The notes beneath the pieces were generated by a model. It did no database searches. It was given only the letters and a program-made list of their open reading frames with translations, and had not been told where the DNA came from. Of a stretch of 60,810 nt of DNA, positions 16,197 to 24,631 are shown in pieces. Both the position numbers and the translations under genes were made by a program. The DNA lies in contig NZ_LT828547.1 of the NCBI RefSeq assembly GCF_900170035.1, positions 128,893 to 189,702 on the forward strand, given 5' to 3'. The stretch comes from Desulfamplus magnetovallimortis. Lineage in GTDB: Bacteria; Desulfobacterota; Desulfobacteria; Desulfobacterales; Desulfobacteraceae. Numbering within the stretch: the stretch's first letter is position 1; the number at the start of each line of letters is the position of its first letter.

Positions 16197-17818
16197 GATG
16201 CTCCCCCTTTTTCACTAAAAAGAGATGTTTCATAGATATTTTTATTATTAAGAGCACGATCATTACTATTTCTGTACCTGTTTACAGGAAGAGTTACAGA
16301 ATTATTCACAGGAAGACTTACTGAATTGTTAACAGGAAGACTTACGGAATTGTTAGCAGGAACGTTTTCAAGTTCGTTTACGGGATCCGGATAACGGAAC
16401 ATACGGTTCTCATAATTTTTAAGCACAAGCTCTTCTGGTGTATGCTCCTGAACATAATTAGGCATAAGCGGAATCTTTCCTCCACCGCCAGGGGCATCAA
16501 TAACGTATGTGGGCACTGCATATCCTGTTGTAAAACCTCTTAATCCCTGAATAATCTCAAGGCCCTTATCAATGGTTGTACGAAAATGTCCGGAGCCTGT
16601 AATGGGATCACACTGGTAAAGATAGTAGGGGCGCACCCGCATCTTCATAAGATTTTGAACCAACTGTCTCATAGTTCCCACAGAATCATTGATACCCTTT
16701 AAAAGAACGCTCTGGGAACCCAGAGGAATACCTGCATCTGCAAGCATGGTGCAGGCTTTGTGGGTCTCAGGGGTACACTCGTCAGGATGGGTAAAATGGA
16801 GACTCATCCAGAGAGGGTGGTATTTTTTTAGCATCTTGACAAGTTTTGGTGTAATACGCTGGGGCAGAACAGCCGGAACCTTTGTGCCGATACGGATCAC
16901 CTCAACATGGGGGATTGTGCGCAACCTTGAGAGTACCCATTCCAGACGATCATCACTTAGAGTAAGGGGATCACCTCCGGAAAGAAGCACATCACGGATT
17001 GTCGGGGTGTTTCGGATATACTCAATGGCTTTTTCCCAGCGACTTCGGCCAGCATGAATTCCGCCATGACCAACAACGCGTGATCGTGTGCAGTATCGGC
17101 AATAGGTGGAACAGAAATCAAGCAGCAGAAAAAGCACTCTGTCAGGGTAACGATGCACAAGCCCTGGTATGGGACTTTGATGATCTTCTCCAAGGGGGTC
17201 ATCGGACTCACAGGACATTTTGATCCACTCATCCATCCTTGGCACAACAGATCGGCGCAGGGGCTGGTCAGGATCATTTGCCGATATCAGGCTCAGATAG
17301 TATGGAGTAATGCTCAATGGAAGCTGTGATTCCGTATTAACAAGGGATTCATCCGGAGAAAGTACCAGCATCCTGCTCAATTTTTCATATGTTTTTATAC
17401 GGTTACTGATCTGCCACTGCCAGTCATTCCATTCTCTGTCTGTGACATCAGAATAAAATTTGCGCCTGAACGCCCTGGTTTGAGGGGTGCTTCTTGGATT
17501 TGATATGCGTCGGTTAATCTTTAGCTGGTTGATATTTAGCCTTGCTGCTGGAATGGTGGTGGTCTGTTTCAAAGTGACTGAGTCAAATGCAGATGGAACT
17601 ACATGTTGAAAATGGTTGGCATCATTGTGAAAATGGTTGGAATCACTGGAATCAAGTGATGATGCTGAGGCATTGGGGAAACCTGAATCAAGGTAGTCTG
17701 TTGAATCAATGATTTTGGAAAAATTGTCAGGATGATTTATAAAGCGGCCTCTACTGGGAGGTTCGTCATCATCAAACAACATGGCTTTTTCGGCTGGTAC
17801 TGCTTGTCCCTCTTGCAT
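16193..17818 (-). CDS. kamA: Lysine 2,3-aminomutase (radical SAM/PLP)
   Basis: A 541-residue radical SAM enzyme that moves the alpha-amino group of L-lysine to give L-beta-lysine. The cluster motif is Cys236-STY-Cys240-RY-Cys243-TR. SAM-binding SGGDPL is at 280-285. The PLP lysine is Lys448 in DAPGGGGKIP. Two aspartates known to hold the lysine side chain in clostridial KamA, Asp404 (YQCDPITG) and Asp441 (DAPGG), are both present, arguing against a glutamate mutase. An unusual N-terminal extension of about 115 residues, His/Asn/Ser-rich, precedes the family start, and a 3-copy NNSVSLPV repeat follows near 490-520. AAGGAG lies 6 bases from the ATG. It is the first gene of a tight operon with two ligases. 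Confidence 0.92.
   Translation of the reverse strand: MQEGQAVPAEKAMLFDDDEPPSRGRFINHPDNFSKIIDSTDYLDSGFPNASASSLDSSDSNHFHNDANHFQHVVPSAFDSVTLKQTTTIPAARLNINQLKINRRISNPRSTPQTRAFRRKFYSDVTDREWNDWQWQISNRIKTYEKLSRMLVLSPDESLVNTESQLPLSITPYYLSLISANDPDQPLRRSVVPRMDEWIKMSCESDDPLGEDHQSPIPGLVHRYPDRVLFLLLDFCSTYCRYCTRSRVVGHGGIHAGRSRWEKAIEYIRNTPTIRDVLLSGGDPLTLSDDRLEWVLSRLRTIPHVEVIRIGTKVPAVLPQRITPKLVKMLKKYHPLWMSLHFTHPDECTPETHKACTMLADAGIPLGSQSVLLKGINDSVGTMRQLVQNLMKMRVRPYYLYQCDPITGSGHFRTTIDKGLEIIQGLRGFTTGYAVPTYVIDAPGGGGKIPLMPNYVQEHTPEELVLKNYENRMFRYPDPVNELENVPANNSVSLPVNNSVSLPVNNSVTLPVNRYRNSNDRALNNKNIYETSLFSEKGGAS
16284..16372. repeat. 24-bp in-frame minisatellite at the end of kamA
   Basis: Three and a half units encode PANNSVSL, PVNNSVSL, PVNNSVTL, PV after the catalytic core of KamA. 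Confidence 0.8.
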
Positions 17819-18465
17819 TGTTTCTCCTTAAAAATAAATAGAAGTGGTTATTCCCATTTAAAACTTTTCAATCGACAAAATGACAAAATAAAATAATTTT
17901 TGATGAACCTGCAAAAAAGTCTGACGGGAACAACCCTTAGCAAACACCATACCTGATTTAAAAGCTGCTGTTGATTATCTCATTTTTATTAAAACAAGAA
18001 ATAATTCAAATGAACTTTTGAATTGTTTAATGTTCTGATTTTTCAATGTTTTTGCAAAGTATATTTGTAATACAGAGGAGAAAAAACAGTGATATCCACA
18101 GGGCTTTTTTCATGAATTAAAATTTTGAAAAGAATCTTAATGCATATTAAAAGAGGAGGGGTAGAATCTTCAAAAAAAGGAAGATAAAAAAAGGGAATTG
18201 TAATATCCGATTTCCATAAAAAACACCGGAAACAGGTGTCACCGTATGTCCGGTTTTTCATTCTGAAAGGAGCATCAACGAATGTACACTGCCGTAATCC
18301 TTATTCTGTTAACCTTGGGCATCCTGATTCAGACATTATTGACAAGGTTCAAAAGATCATAGGTGTCGATTTTCAGTACATAGGGTTGCCCCTATGTTTC
18401 AATGTTCGTTGTGCCCGCAGGGCATGGTCTTTATATGTAACAAGCTGTTTTAAGATGACTTTTAT
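17819..18465. other. Gene-free interval upstream of kamA: terminator and decayed repeats
   Basis: No gene is supported here. On the minus strand, ACACC-TGTTTCC-GGTGT followed by TTTTTT (18222-18240), within a larger ACCGGA/TCCGGT stem ending at 18255, is a plausible terminator of the toxin-antitoxin transcript. 18283-18378 is a half family II element with the right end GTGTCGATTTTCAGT. 18378-18397 is an ACATAGG/CCTATGT hairpin. 18434-18474 is a family III fragment touching the antitoxin stop. The kamA promoter should lie in 17830-17990, which is AT-rich; I see no convincing -35/-10 pair. Confidence 0.5.
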
Positions 18466-18708
18466 TCATTCGATCATTCTATCATATTCATCAGGGGTTA
18501 CATCTGGAACTTGAGACATTACAGTCAAAAAACCTTCTCCCGTAGCTCGTTCAGCCCTCTCTTCAAGATATGGGTCTGGTAGAAGCTTATGTAGTTTTTC
18601 AGCAAGTGAAGCCGCAATTATTTCATCTATTGATATATTATTTAACTTCAATATCTCATATGTCTTTTGATATAATTTATCAGGAATGTTTATCAATAAT
18701 TCTGCCAT
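18466..18708 (-). CDS. Putative antitoxin of the PIN toxin
   Basis: An 80-residue acidic protein: MAELLINIPDKLYQKTYEIL, then NNISIDEIIAASLAEKL and a C-terminal tail PDVTPDEYDRMIE. The N-terminal strand and two helices resemble the short DNA-binding segment of ribbon-helix-helix type antitoxins, and the acidic end would cover the toxin. Its ATG overlaps the toxin stop by one base (TAATG), so translation is coupled. The order is toxin first, which is less usual but known for PIN pairs of this type. The stop touches a family III repeat fragment. Confidence 0.7.
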   Translation of the reverse strand: MAELLINIPDKLYQKTYEILKLNNISIDEIIAASLAEKLHKLLPDPYLEERAERATGEGFLTVMSQVPDVTPDEYDRMIE

Positions 18709-19139
18709 TATATTTCTCCTATCTCTTTTAAAAAATCTTTAGGGTTCATTATGCTGACACCAAAGGCATTTGCTCTTATAAAATTTTTTGTATTGTATGT
18801 AATAATATAATCTGCCGAACAAGAAAAAGCCAGTTCAAGGATAAAATCATCATCAGCATCTTTAAGATGAGGTCTAAGCAAATAAAAAATTTGATGCCTG
18901 TTTGCACATGCAACCAGATCATCTATGAACTTATCAATAATTGAAAGATTTTTACCTTGCCGATGAATTTCTCGTTTTAAAACAGCTTCATATTCAAGAA
19001 CAATAGAAGTAGATACATTAATCTTAAAACGAGCATCTTTTTCTTTTAATAGATTTAACAAGCGAAATGATGCCCCATTTTTAGAACGTAACGCAGCAAC
19101 AAAGACATTTGTATCTATGATGATTTGATAAGTTTTCAA
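18708..19139 (-). CDS. PIN-domain toxin (COG1569-like)
   Basis: A 143-residue PIN-fold ribonuclease. IIIDTNVFVAALRSKNGAS near the start gives the first metal-binding Asp9 and Asn11. A mid-protein Glu in IVLEYEAVLKREI is the second site, and LKDADDDFILELAFSCSADYIITYNTKNF supplies the distal acidic cluster. VapC-type proteins of this class cut RNA and are held by a cognate antitoxin, here the gene that follows. It lies 57 bp upstream (in transcription) of nothing larger; the AAA gene ends just before it. The start MKTYQIIIDTN lacks a clear ribosome site but no other start fits. Confidence 0.85.
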   Translation of the reverse strand: MKTYQIIIDTNVFVAALRSKNGASFRLLNLLKEKDARFKINVSTSIVLEYEAVLKREIHRQGKNLSIIDKFIDDLVACANRHQIFYLLRPHLKDADDDFILELAFSCSADYIITYNTKNFIRANAFGVSIMNPKDFLKEIGEI

Positions 19140-19196
19140 TAAAATGGCTCTTTCATTCTGGTTATTTGTTTCAATGGAAGAGATCGTTGATTTTAT

Positions 19197-20930
19197 CTAA
19201 ATACCAGCCACATTGATCTTAAACACCCGCCATCCCTGATTCCCGATACAGTAAATCACATATTGTGAGATTTTGGCCTCTGGATATTCTACTGCAAGGC
19301 CGTCAACATATCCTGCAATCTGTTTTGTATCTTCATCCTGCAATGTAAAATCTTCAATGGTGGTTTTTAGCCTTTTAAATTCTGCATTGGAAAGATACTT
19401 AAACTCTATTACCATGCGAATTCCTGCAAAGCACTCATTGTACTTTCCCACAAATTCAAGGTCACTTCTGCCCTTGGGGTAGGAGCGCTCTACATTCCAG
19501 GTGAACCACTCAGAGAGGTAACGGCTGCAAAGTTCATAAAAGGTGGTACGATAAAAGTTTTCGTTGACCTTCTGGAATATGGCTTCTGGAAGCTGTGATA
19601 TATAACGATCCCAGTATGCAGCAAAAAGGGCGCTTAAATCCAAATCCTTCAAAAATTGTTGCATGGCATTGGTGTAACCTGTTGAGACATCAATTGCGTG
19701 GAGTTCGTTAAAATATTCTGCAAAAATTTTACGCATGTTCATGTTGGGCAGCTTTAAATTGAAACTGTCAAGACGGGTAAGCATTCCAAGATAATAAAAA
19801 GATATGGGGAAAAAACCTTTTTCAAAAAATTGGGACATATTAAACTTGGCGGTGAGAAAATTTTTGTCATACTCAATGGTATTATGAACCATTAACTGAT
19901 CTACAAACCCCTTTGTAAGGTCAGGATTGGAGCCTGTTATCCTTCTTACCCACTCAAGGTCGGTTTTAAGGTTCATGTCTGTAAGGTACTCAGGATAGGC
20001 ACGGTACCTTGTAAAATAGTGGAGAAAGTAGATTAAAATTGTGGAGTTATATACAGGTTCGCCATTGGGATGTATGAAGTGGTAGCCGTTGTACTGGTTT
20101 TTTATAAGGGCATCGGTTTCGCTTCGGGTATCTGGATCCATTTCATAATCATGGTAAATTTCATCAAGCAGGCGATCCACCTCGGCCTGGGTAAAACCAA
20201 GCATGTTCTCAAACTCCGGCTCTAAGGTTATGATGGTGGCAATGTTGAAGCCAGATGCAAGCTCATCAATGGTCACCGGCAAAACTCCAGTTATAAAGAC
20301 ATTCCGGATGGTTTGACTCTTTCTTCCCTCTTTCAAGGTCTTGAAAAAGGTTTTTAAAAAACCCTTAGAGGACATGAGCTGGTGGTAAAGGTGATCCTCA
20401 TGGGAGACAATGAGCTGATTGGCAAAGTTGTCGTACTCGTCAATAATTACAAACAGAGGCGGGAGATTATCTCTTTTGACTGTTTTAAGAATACTCTGGA
20501 GATTGTTTACAGCACTTTTGTCAAGGTCTATGGTAATCTGATCCTGAAACCATTGCTGATTAAAAAAAACAAGATTGTCCAACTGGGCATTGCATACATG
20601 GTTGAAACTTTTCTCTATGGTTGCCATATCCCCCACTTCTATTACGGAAAAGTCAAGATGCAGCACAAAACAGGAACTATGCAGGGGCGTGGGTTTTTTG
20701 CCGATCCATGTGTGGCCGAAAAGCTCATGAAAATCATCTTTTTTCCGGATGTCGTAATAGGCTTCCAGCATGGTGCAGAGAAGGGATTTGCCGAACCTTC
20801 TGGGACGCAGAAAAACTGGATTTTTGATACGTTCTAATTTCTCTATGTATTGAGTTTTATCCACAAAATAACCGTTTTCTTGTATAATCGCCTCATAACT
20901 TGCCTCGGCGTATAATATGCGTTTTTTCAT
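19197..20930 (-). CDS. AAA-ATPase/PD-(D/E)XK nuclease-like protein, copy 1 (DUF1703)
   Basis: A 577-residue protein of the AAA-ATPase-like family joined to a C-terminal nuclease fold. The P-loop is RRFGKS at 44-49 after MKKRILYAEASYEAI, which is the usual start. Walker B is PLFVIIDEYDNF. The distal domain has PKGRSDLEFVGKYNECFAG followed by MVIEFKY, the E-x-K of PD-(D/E)XK enzymes. Families like this are often present in dozens of copies in large anaerobe genomes; their role is unknown and may be mobile-element or defence related. The start at 20930 follows GGAGAG; upstream in-frame codons come from a repeat. It shares long, nearly identical DNA with the next copy. The TonB-type or other genes nearby give no clue. 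Confidence 0.88.
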   Translation of the reverse strand: MKKRILYAEASYEAIIQENGYFVDKTQYIEKLERIKNPVFLRPRRFGKSLLCTMLEAYYDIRKKDDFHELFGHTWIGKKPTPLHSSCFVLHLDFSVIEVGDMATIEKSFNHVCNAQLDNLVFFNQQWFQDQITIDLDKSAVNNLQSILKTVKRDNLPPLFVIIDEYDNFANQLIVSHEDHLYHQLMSSKGFLKTFFKTLKEGRKSQTIRNVFITGVLPVTIDELASGFNIATIITLEPEFENMLGFTQAEVDRLLDEIYHDYEMDPDTRSETDALIKNQYNGYHFIHPNGEPVYNSTILIYFLHYFTRYRAYPEYLTDMNLKTDLEWVRRITGSNPDLTKGFVDQLMVHNTIEYDKNFLTAKFNMSQFFEKGFFPISFYYLGMLTRLDSFNLKLPNMNMRKIFAEYFNELHAIDVSTGYTNAMQQFLKDLDLSALFAAYWDRYISQLPEAIFQKVNENFYRTTFYELCSRYLSEWFTWNVERSYPKGRSDLEFVGKYNECFAGIRMVIEFKYLSNAEFKRLKTTIEDFTLQDEDTKQIAGYVDGLAVEYPEAKISQYVIYCIGNQGWRVFKINVAGI

Positions 20931-20950
20931 TTTTCTCTCCGTATCATGTG

Positions 20951-20994
20951 CAACCTCACCCCCCAGCCCCCTCTCCATGACTGGAGAGGGGGAG
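20951..20994. repeat. CCCTCTCCA/TGGAGAGGG inverted repeat
   Basis: CAACCTCACCCCCCAGCCCC then CCTCTCCATGACTGGAGAGGGGGAGAA. This is a common interspersed GC-rich hairpin in bacterial genomes and is far more GC-rich than its surroundings. It lies just upstream of the copy 1 ATPase start. Confidence 0.75.
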
Positions 20995-21029
20995 AATAAT
21001 GCAAAAAATAGGCATGTTTCATTTACCGC

Positions 21030-21112
21030 TTTACACTTTCAGGGACACCATTCCCATTTGTCGGGATTCTTCCTAAAAAAAGTGTAAACTACTTTGGGGA
21101 AGATATGAAAGA
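21030..21112. repeat. Family V repeat
   Basis: TTTACACTTTCAGGGACACC on the left and AAAGTGTAAACTACTTTG, then ATATGAAAGATGCC on the right. Closely related to 3692-3850 and to 36329-36410. Confidence 0.7.
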
Positions 21113-21171
21113 TGCCAAAAAATATACATTTTTTTTTGCATATCTTTTTAGTATCATTATTACTCAAAATC

Positions 21172-21352
21172 GACATCTTATTGCTTTTTTAGAAGTTATT
21201 GCAGTTGTCTGAACCAGGATAACCAGGATGGATAGGATGCTCAGGATAGATAGGATGCTCAGGATAGATAATCCTGCCTTATCCTGTTAATCTTGGGAAT
21301 CCTGATTCAGACAGTGTTGACAAGGCTTACAAGATCATAGGTGTCGATGAGT
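21172..21352. repeat. Family II element between the two ATPase copies
   Basis: ACTCAAAATCGACATCTTATTGC at the left, GTGTCGATGAGT at the right, with a tandem GGATAGGATGCTCAGGATAGA inside. It ends two bases from the TAA of ATPase copy 2 and separates the two copies. Confidence 0.85.
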
Positions 21353-21354
21353 TA

Positions 21355-23091
21355 TTAACCCTTAATCTTAAAAATCCGCCAACCTTGATTCCCGATACAG
21401 TATATAACATACTGGGAGACCTTTGCCTCTGGATATTCTGTTGCAAGCCCCTCAACATATCCTGCAATCTGCATCGTATCTTCATCCTGCAATGTAAAAT
21501 CGGAAATGGTGGTCTTGAATTTTTTAAACTCTGCATTGGAGAAATATTTAAACTCAATGACCAAGCGAATCCCGGCAAAGCACTCACTGTATTTTCCCAC
21601 AAACTCAAGATCAGATCGACCTTTGGGGTAGGATCGCTCCACATTCCATATGAACCAGCGTGAAAGATAACGGCTGCAAAGTTCATAAAATGTAGTGCGG
21701 TAGAAATTTTCATTTACCTGCTGGAATATGGCTTCCGGAAGCTGGGAGATGTAATGTTTCCAGTATGAAGCAAAAAGGGCTTCTAAATCAAGATCATTGA
21801 TAAAACGCTGCATACTCTCCTGATAACGTGTTGAAACGTCAATTTGATACAACTCATTGAAATACTCAACAAATATCTTACGCATATTCATGTTGGGAAG
21901 GGTCAGGTAAAAATCATCTAATTTGGTGAGCATCCCAAGATAGTAAAATGATATGGGAAAAAAGCTCTTATCAAAAAACTGGGACATGTTAAACTTGGCT
22001 GTTAAAACATTTTTGTCAAATGCTATCCTGTTATTCATGGTCAACTGCCCCACAAACCCCTTTGTCAGGTCAGGATTGGAACCTGTTATCCTTCTTACCC
22101 ACTCAAGATCGGTTTTAAGATTCATGTCAGTGAGGTACTCAGGATAGGCACGGTACCTTGTAAAATAGTGGAGAAAGTAGATTAAAATTGTGGAGTTATA
22201 TACAGGTTCACCATCACCATCGGTTTTCAAGAAATGGTAACCGTTGTACTGGTTTTTTATAAGGGCATCGGTTTCGCTTCGGGTATCTGGATCCATTTCA
22301 TAATCATGGTAAATTTCATCAAGCAGGCGATCCACCTCGGCCTGGGTAAAGCCAAGCATGTTCTCAAACTCCGGCTCTAAGGTTATGATGGTGGCAATGT
22401 TGAAGCCAGATGCAAGCTCATCAATGGTCACCGGCAGAACACCGGTAATAAAGACATTCCGGATGGTTTGACTCTTTCTACCCTCTTTCAAGGTCTTGAA
22501 AAAGGTCTTTAAAAAACCCCTGGAGGACATGAGCTGGTGGTAAAGGTGATCCTCATGGGAGACAATTAGCTGATTGGCAAAGTTGTCGTACTCGTCTATA
22601 ATTACAAACAATGGTGGCAGATACTCCTCCTCTATGGAGTTAAGAAGTGCCTTAAGATTTTCCGATGCCCTGCCCTTTATATCAACCTCTGGTTCATGTT
22701 TAAAAAAACTGCTGTTTTGGCGTATCAATTTTTTAATACGCAGATTACAAGTGTTATTAAAACTATGCTCAATATCCAAAAGATTTCCCGATGAAGAATC
22801 TACCGTTGACATATCAAGATGCAGCACAAAACAGGAACTATGCAGGGGCGTTGGATTTTTGCCGATCCATGTGTGGCCGAAAAGCTCATGAAAATCATCT
22901 TTTTTCCGGATATCGTAATAGGCTTCAAGCATGGTGCAGAGAAGGGATTTACCGAATCTTTTGGGACGGAGAAATACAGGGTTGTTGATACTTTCCAATT
23001 TTTCAATGTACTCTGTTTTATCCACAAAATAGCCGTTTTCCCGTACAACTGCCTCATAACTTGCTTCGGCATATAAGATGCGTTTTTTCAT
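21355..23091 (-). CDS. AAA-ATPase/PD-(D/E)XK nuclease-like protein, copy 2 (DUF1703)
   Basis: A 578-residue paralogue of the preceding protein with the same order: MKKRILYAEASYEAVVREN, P-loop KRFGKS, Walker B PLFVIIDEYDNF and a C-terminal nuclease fold with LVIEFKY. Between residues about 110 and 180 the two copies differ strongly (here NLLDIEHSFNNTCNLRIKK), while the ATPase core from FITGVLPVTIDELASGFNIA to DLTKGF is almost the same at DNA level. That mosaic fits gene conversion. Start at 23091 follows GGAGATAACA. The stop is directly followed by a family II end. Confidence 0.88.
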   Translation of the reverse strand: MKKRILYAEASYEAVVRENGYFVDKTEYIEKLESINNPVFLRPKRFGKSLLCTMLEAYYDIRKKDDFHELFGHTWIGKNPTPLHSSCFVLHLDMSTVDSSSGNLLDIEHSFNNTCNLRIKKLIRQNSSFFKHEPEVDIKGRASENLKALLNSIEEEYLPPLFVIIDEYDNFANQLIVSHEDHLYHQLMSSRGFLKTFFKTLKEGRKSQTIRNVFITGVLPVTIDELASGFNIATIITLEPEFENMLGFTQAEVDRLLDEIYHDYEMDPDTRSETDALIKNQYNGYHFLKTDGDGEPVYNSTILIYFLHYFTRYRAYPEYLTDMNLKTDLEWVRRITGSNPDLTKGFVGQLTMNNRIAFDKNVLTAKFNMSQFFDKSFFPISFYYLGMLTKLDDFYLTLPNMNMRKIFVEYFNELYQIDVSTRYQESMQRFINDLDLEALFASYWKHYISQLPEAIFQQVNENFYRTTFYELCSRYLSRWFIWNVERSYPKGRSDLEFVGKYSECFAGIRLVIEFKYFSNAEFKKFKTTISDFTLQDEDTMQIAGYVEGLATEYPEAKVSQYVIYCIGNQGWRIFKIKG

Positions 23092-23150
23092 TGTTATCTC
23101 CATATTATTTGAAAACAAGAACCCGCCATCTCTGATTGCAGAATTGGTAC

Positions 23151-24506
23151 TTATTGATCGTCTGTGGAGTATAGGTCAAAATCGGGATAAAGTAGTTCAG
23201 CACACTCCATGCATATACCATGACTGAACTGGGCATCAGAGTGCTCACTTATATATGCTTCAATCTGGTTCCAGTATCCTTTGTCATCTCGGATTTTTTT
23301 GCAATGTGAACATATGGGAATCAAACCGCTCAACTGTTTGACATTTGCCATTGCCTCCTGGAGTTTCTTTATCAGTTCTGCATTGGCCTTTTCACTTTTA
23401 TCCCTTTTATCCAGATTTTTACTGTTCTGAAGTGCAATTGCGGCAAGTTCTCCAAAACCTTCTGCAATTCTTGCGTCATTGTCATTAAAGTCAGATGGTT
23501 TGTTGGCAAGTCCTATGATTCCAACAGTTTTTTCCTTTAACACCAAGGGGGCAAACATCACATTTTCTAAGCGTACATGGCCTACGGGCATGTACTCCAC
23601 CCATCTGCTCTCCATAAAATTATTGTCATATACAGATCTGTTTTCCCTGTAGGCAACTTCCCTTAATCCCCTGATTGGCATTGGTAGTTCAGGGTCAACA
23701 TCACATGGCAATCCTCCGGCTTCGAGAAAGAGCACTTCATTTTCAGAGCCATCTTCTGCAAGCAAAGCAACATAACCAGAGGTTGAACCAATAAGGCCGG
23801 AGCAGATATCAAATACCTTGCGGGAAATGCTTTCAAAACTTCCCTGCTCCAGAACAGCCCTTGCACCCATAAGCAGGCTTTTTACCTCTTTTTCCTTTTT
23901 TCTGCTCTCTTCAAGGGTTTCACTCAATCTGTGTTTCGTCATTTTAAGATCGTTAATATCTGTTATTGTAAGCATTAGCTCGCTCAAGGTATCTTCTTTC
24001 ATAATAGTGGATTGGTTATGACGGGTGCCCTCCAGCAGCACATGGCATATTGTGCCATTTCCAGTAGAAATTTTTGCCTCGATTTTTTTCCCCTGGGGTT
24101 GTTTATAAAGAGCCTTATAGCGTGCCCTGAAGCCTGATGCATCATCATCCACAAGAAGATCTGCAAATGCCTGTCCTGATTTTTTAATGTCTCTGCGATT
24201 TAATATTTTAAGAAATGTCTCGTTGTGCTGTTTTATCATTCCAATTTCGTCAAGGATGACATATCCCACAGGTGCATTGTTAAAAAGAGAGATATACCGG
24301 GATTTGTTTTCCTCTATTATTTTCTGGGCACTCCTTAACTCTTCATTTTGAAGCTCCAGTTCAATCTGATGAAGCTGCAACTCTTCAATCAGTTTGGTGA
24401 TGTCAGCGTTGTCTATATTTTCAGAATTATCAGGGAGCTTGTTAAGCACGGCTTTAGCTTTGATTCTAAGGGAATCCCTGTATTCTTCCATTTTTTTTGA
24501 TTCCAT
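23151..24506 (-). CDS. PAS-GAF sensor protein with Cys-rich tail, no kinase domain
   Basis: A 451-residue soluble protein. The N-terminus is a coiled coil (ELQLHQIELELQNEELRSAQ, near 45-65), then a PAS domain (SLFNNAPVGYVILDEIGMI, about 75-190), a GAF domain (about 215-375: VLEQGSFESISRKVFDICS through FAPLVLKEKTVGIIGLANK) and a C-terminal tail. The tail, after SGLIPICSHCKKIRDDKGYW, has a CX2C-X29-CX2C pattern ending in GICMEC. There is no histidine kinase, cyclase or DNA-binding domain, so the tail is the likely output or a metal site. The same tail ends the PAS protein at 52933-54363. It lies 125 bp downstream of the CheB-CheR fusion on the same strand. Confidence 0.85.
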   Translation of the reverse strand: MESKKMEEYRDSLRIKAKAVLNKLPDNSENIDNADITKLIEELQLHQIELELQNEELRSAQKIIEENKSRYISLFNNAPVGYVILDEIGMIKQHNETFLKILNRRDIKKSGQAFADLLVDDDASGFRARYKALYKQPQGKKIEAKISTGNGTICHVLLEGTRHNQSTIMKEDTLSELMLTITDINDLKMTKHRLSETLEESRKKEKEVKSLLMGARAVLEQGSFESISRKVFDICSGLIGSTSGYVALLAEDGSENEVLFLEAGGLPCDVDPELPMPIRGLREVAYRENRSVYDNNFMESRWVEYMPVGHVRLENVMFAPLVLKEKTVGIIGLANKPSDFNDNDARIAEGFGELAAIALQNSKNLDKRDKSEKANAELIKKLQEAMANVKQLSGLIPICSHCKKIRDDKGYWNQIEAYISEHSDAQFSHGICMECAELLYPDFDLYSTDDQ

Positions 24507-24631
24507 TTATTATCTCCTCATTGCTTCTTCAAGTTTAAACTGTCAGGTGACTTTTAAGTCTTTTCAAAGGTTCAAGGCATTTTCTACCCGACAATCAAAC
24601 CTTGAAAGAACACTCAGAGCCGGATAATTTT

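Noticed and set aside
16193-17818. KamA homologue as EpmB (EF-P lysine modification)
   Set aside because: EpmB is shorter and lacks the lysine-binding aspartate pair, both of which are present here, and no EpmA or efp gene is adjacent.
20931-20978. Sixteen extra codons at the start of ATPase copy 1 (MERGLGGEVAHD...)
   Set aside because: They are the CCCTCTCCA/TGGAGAGGG interspersed repeat; the second copy begins with the same MKKRILYAEASY without it.
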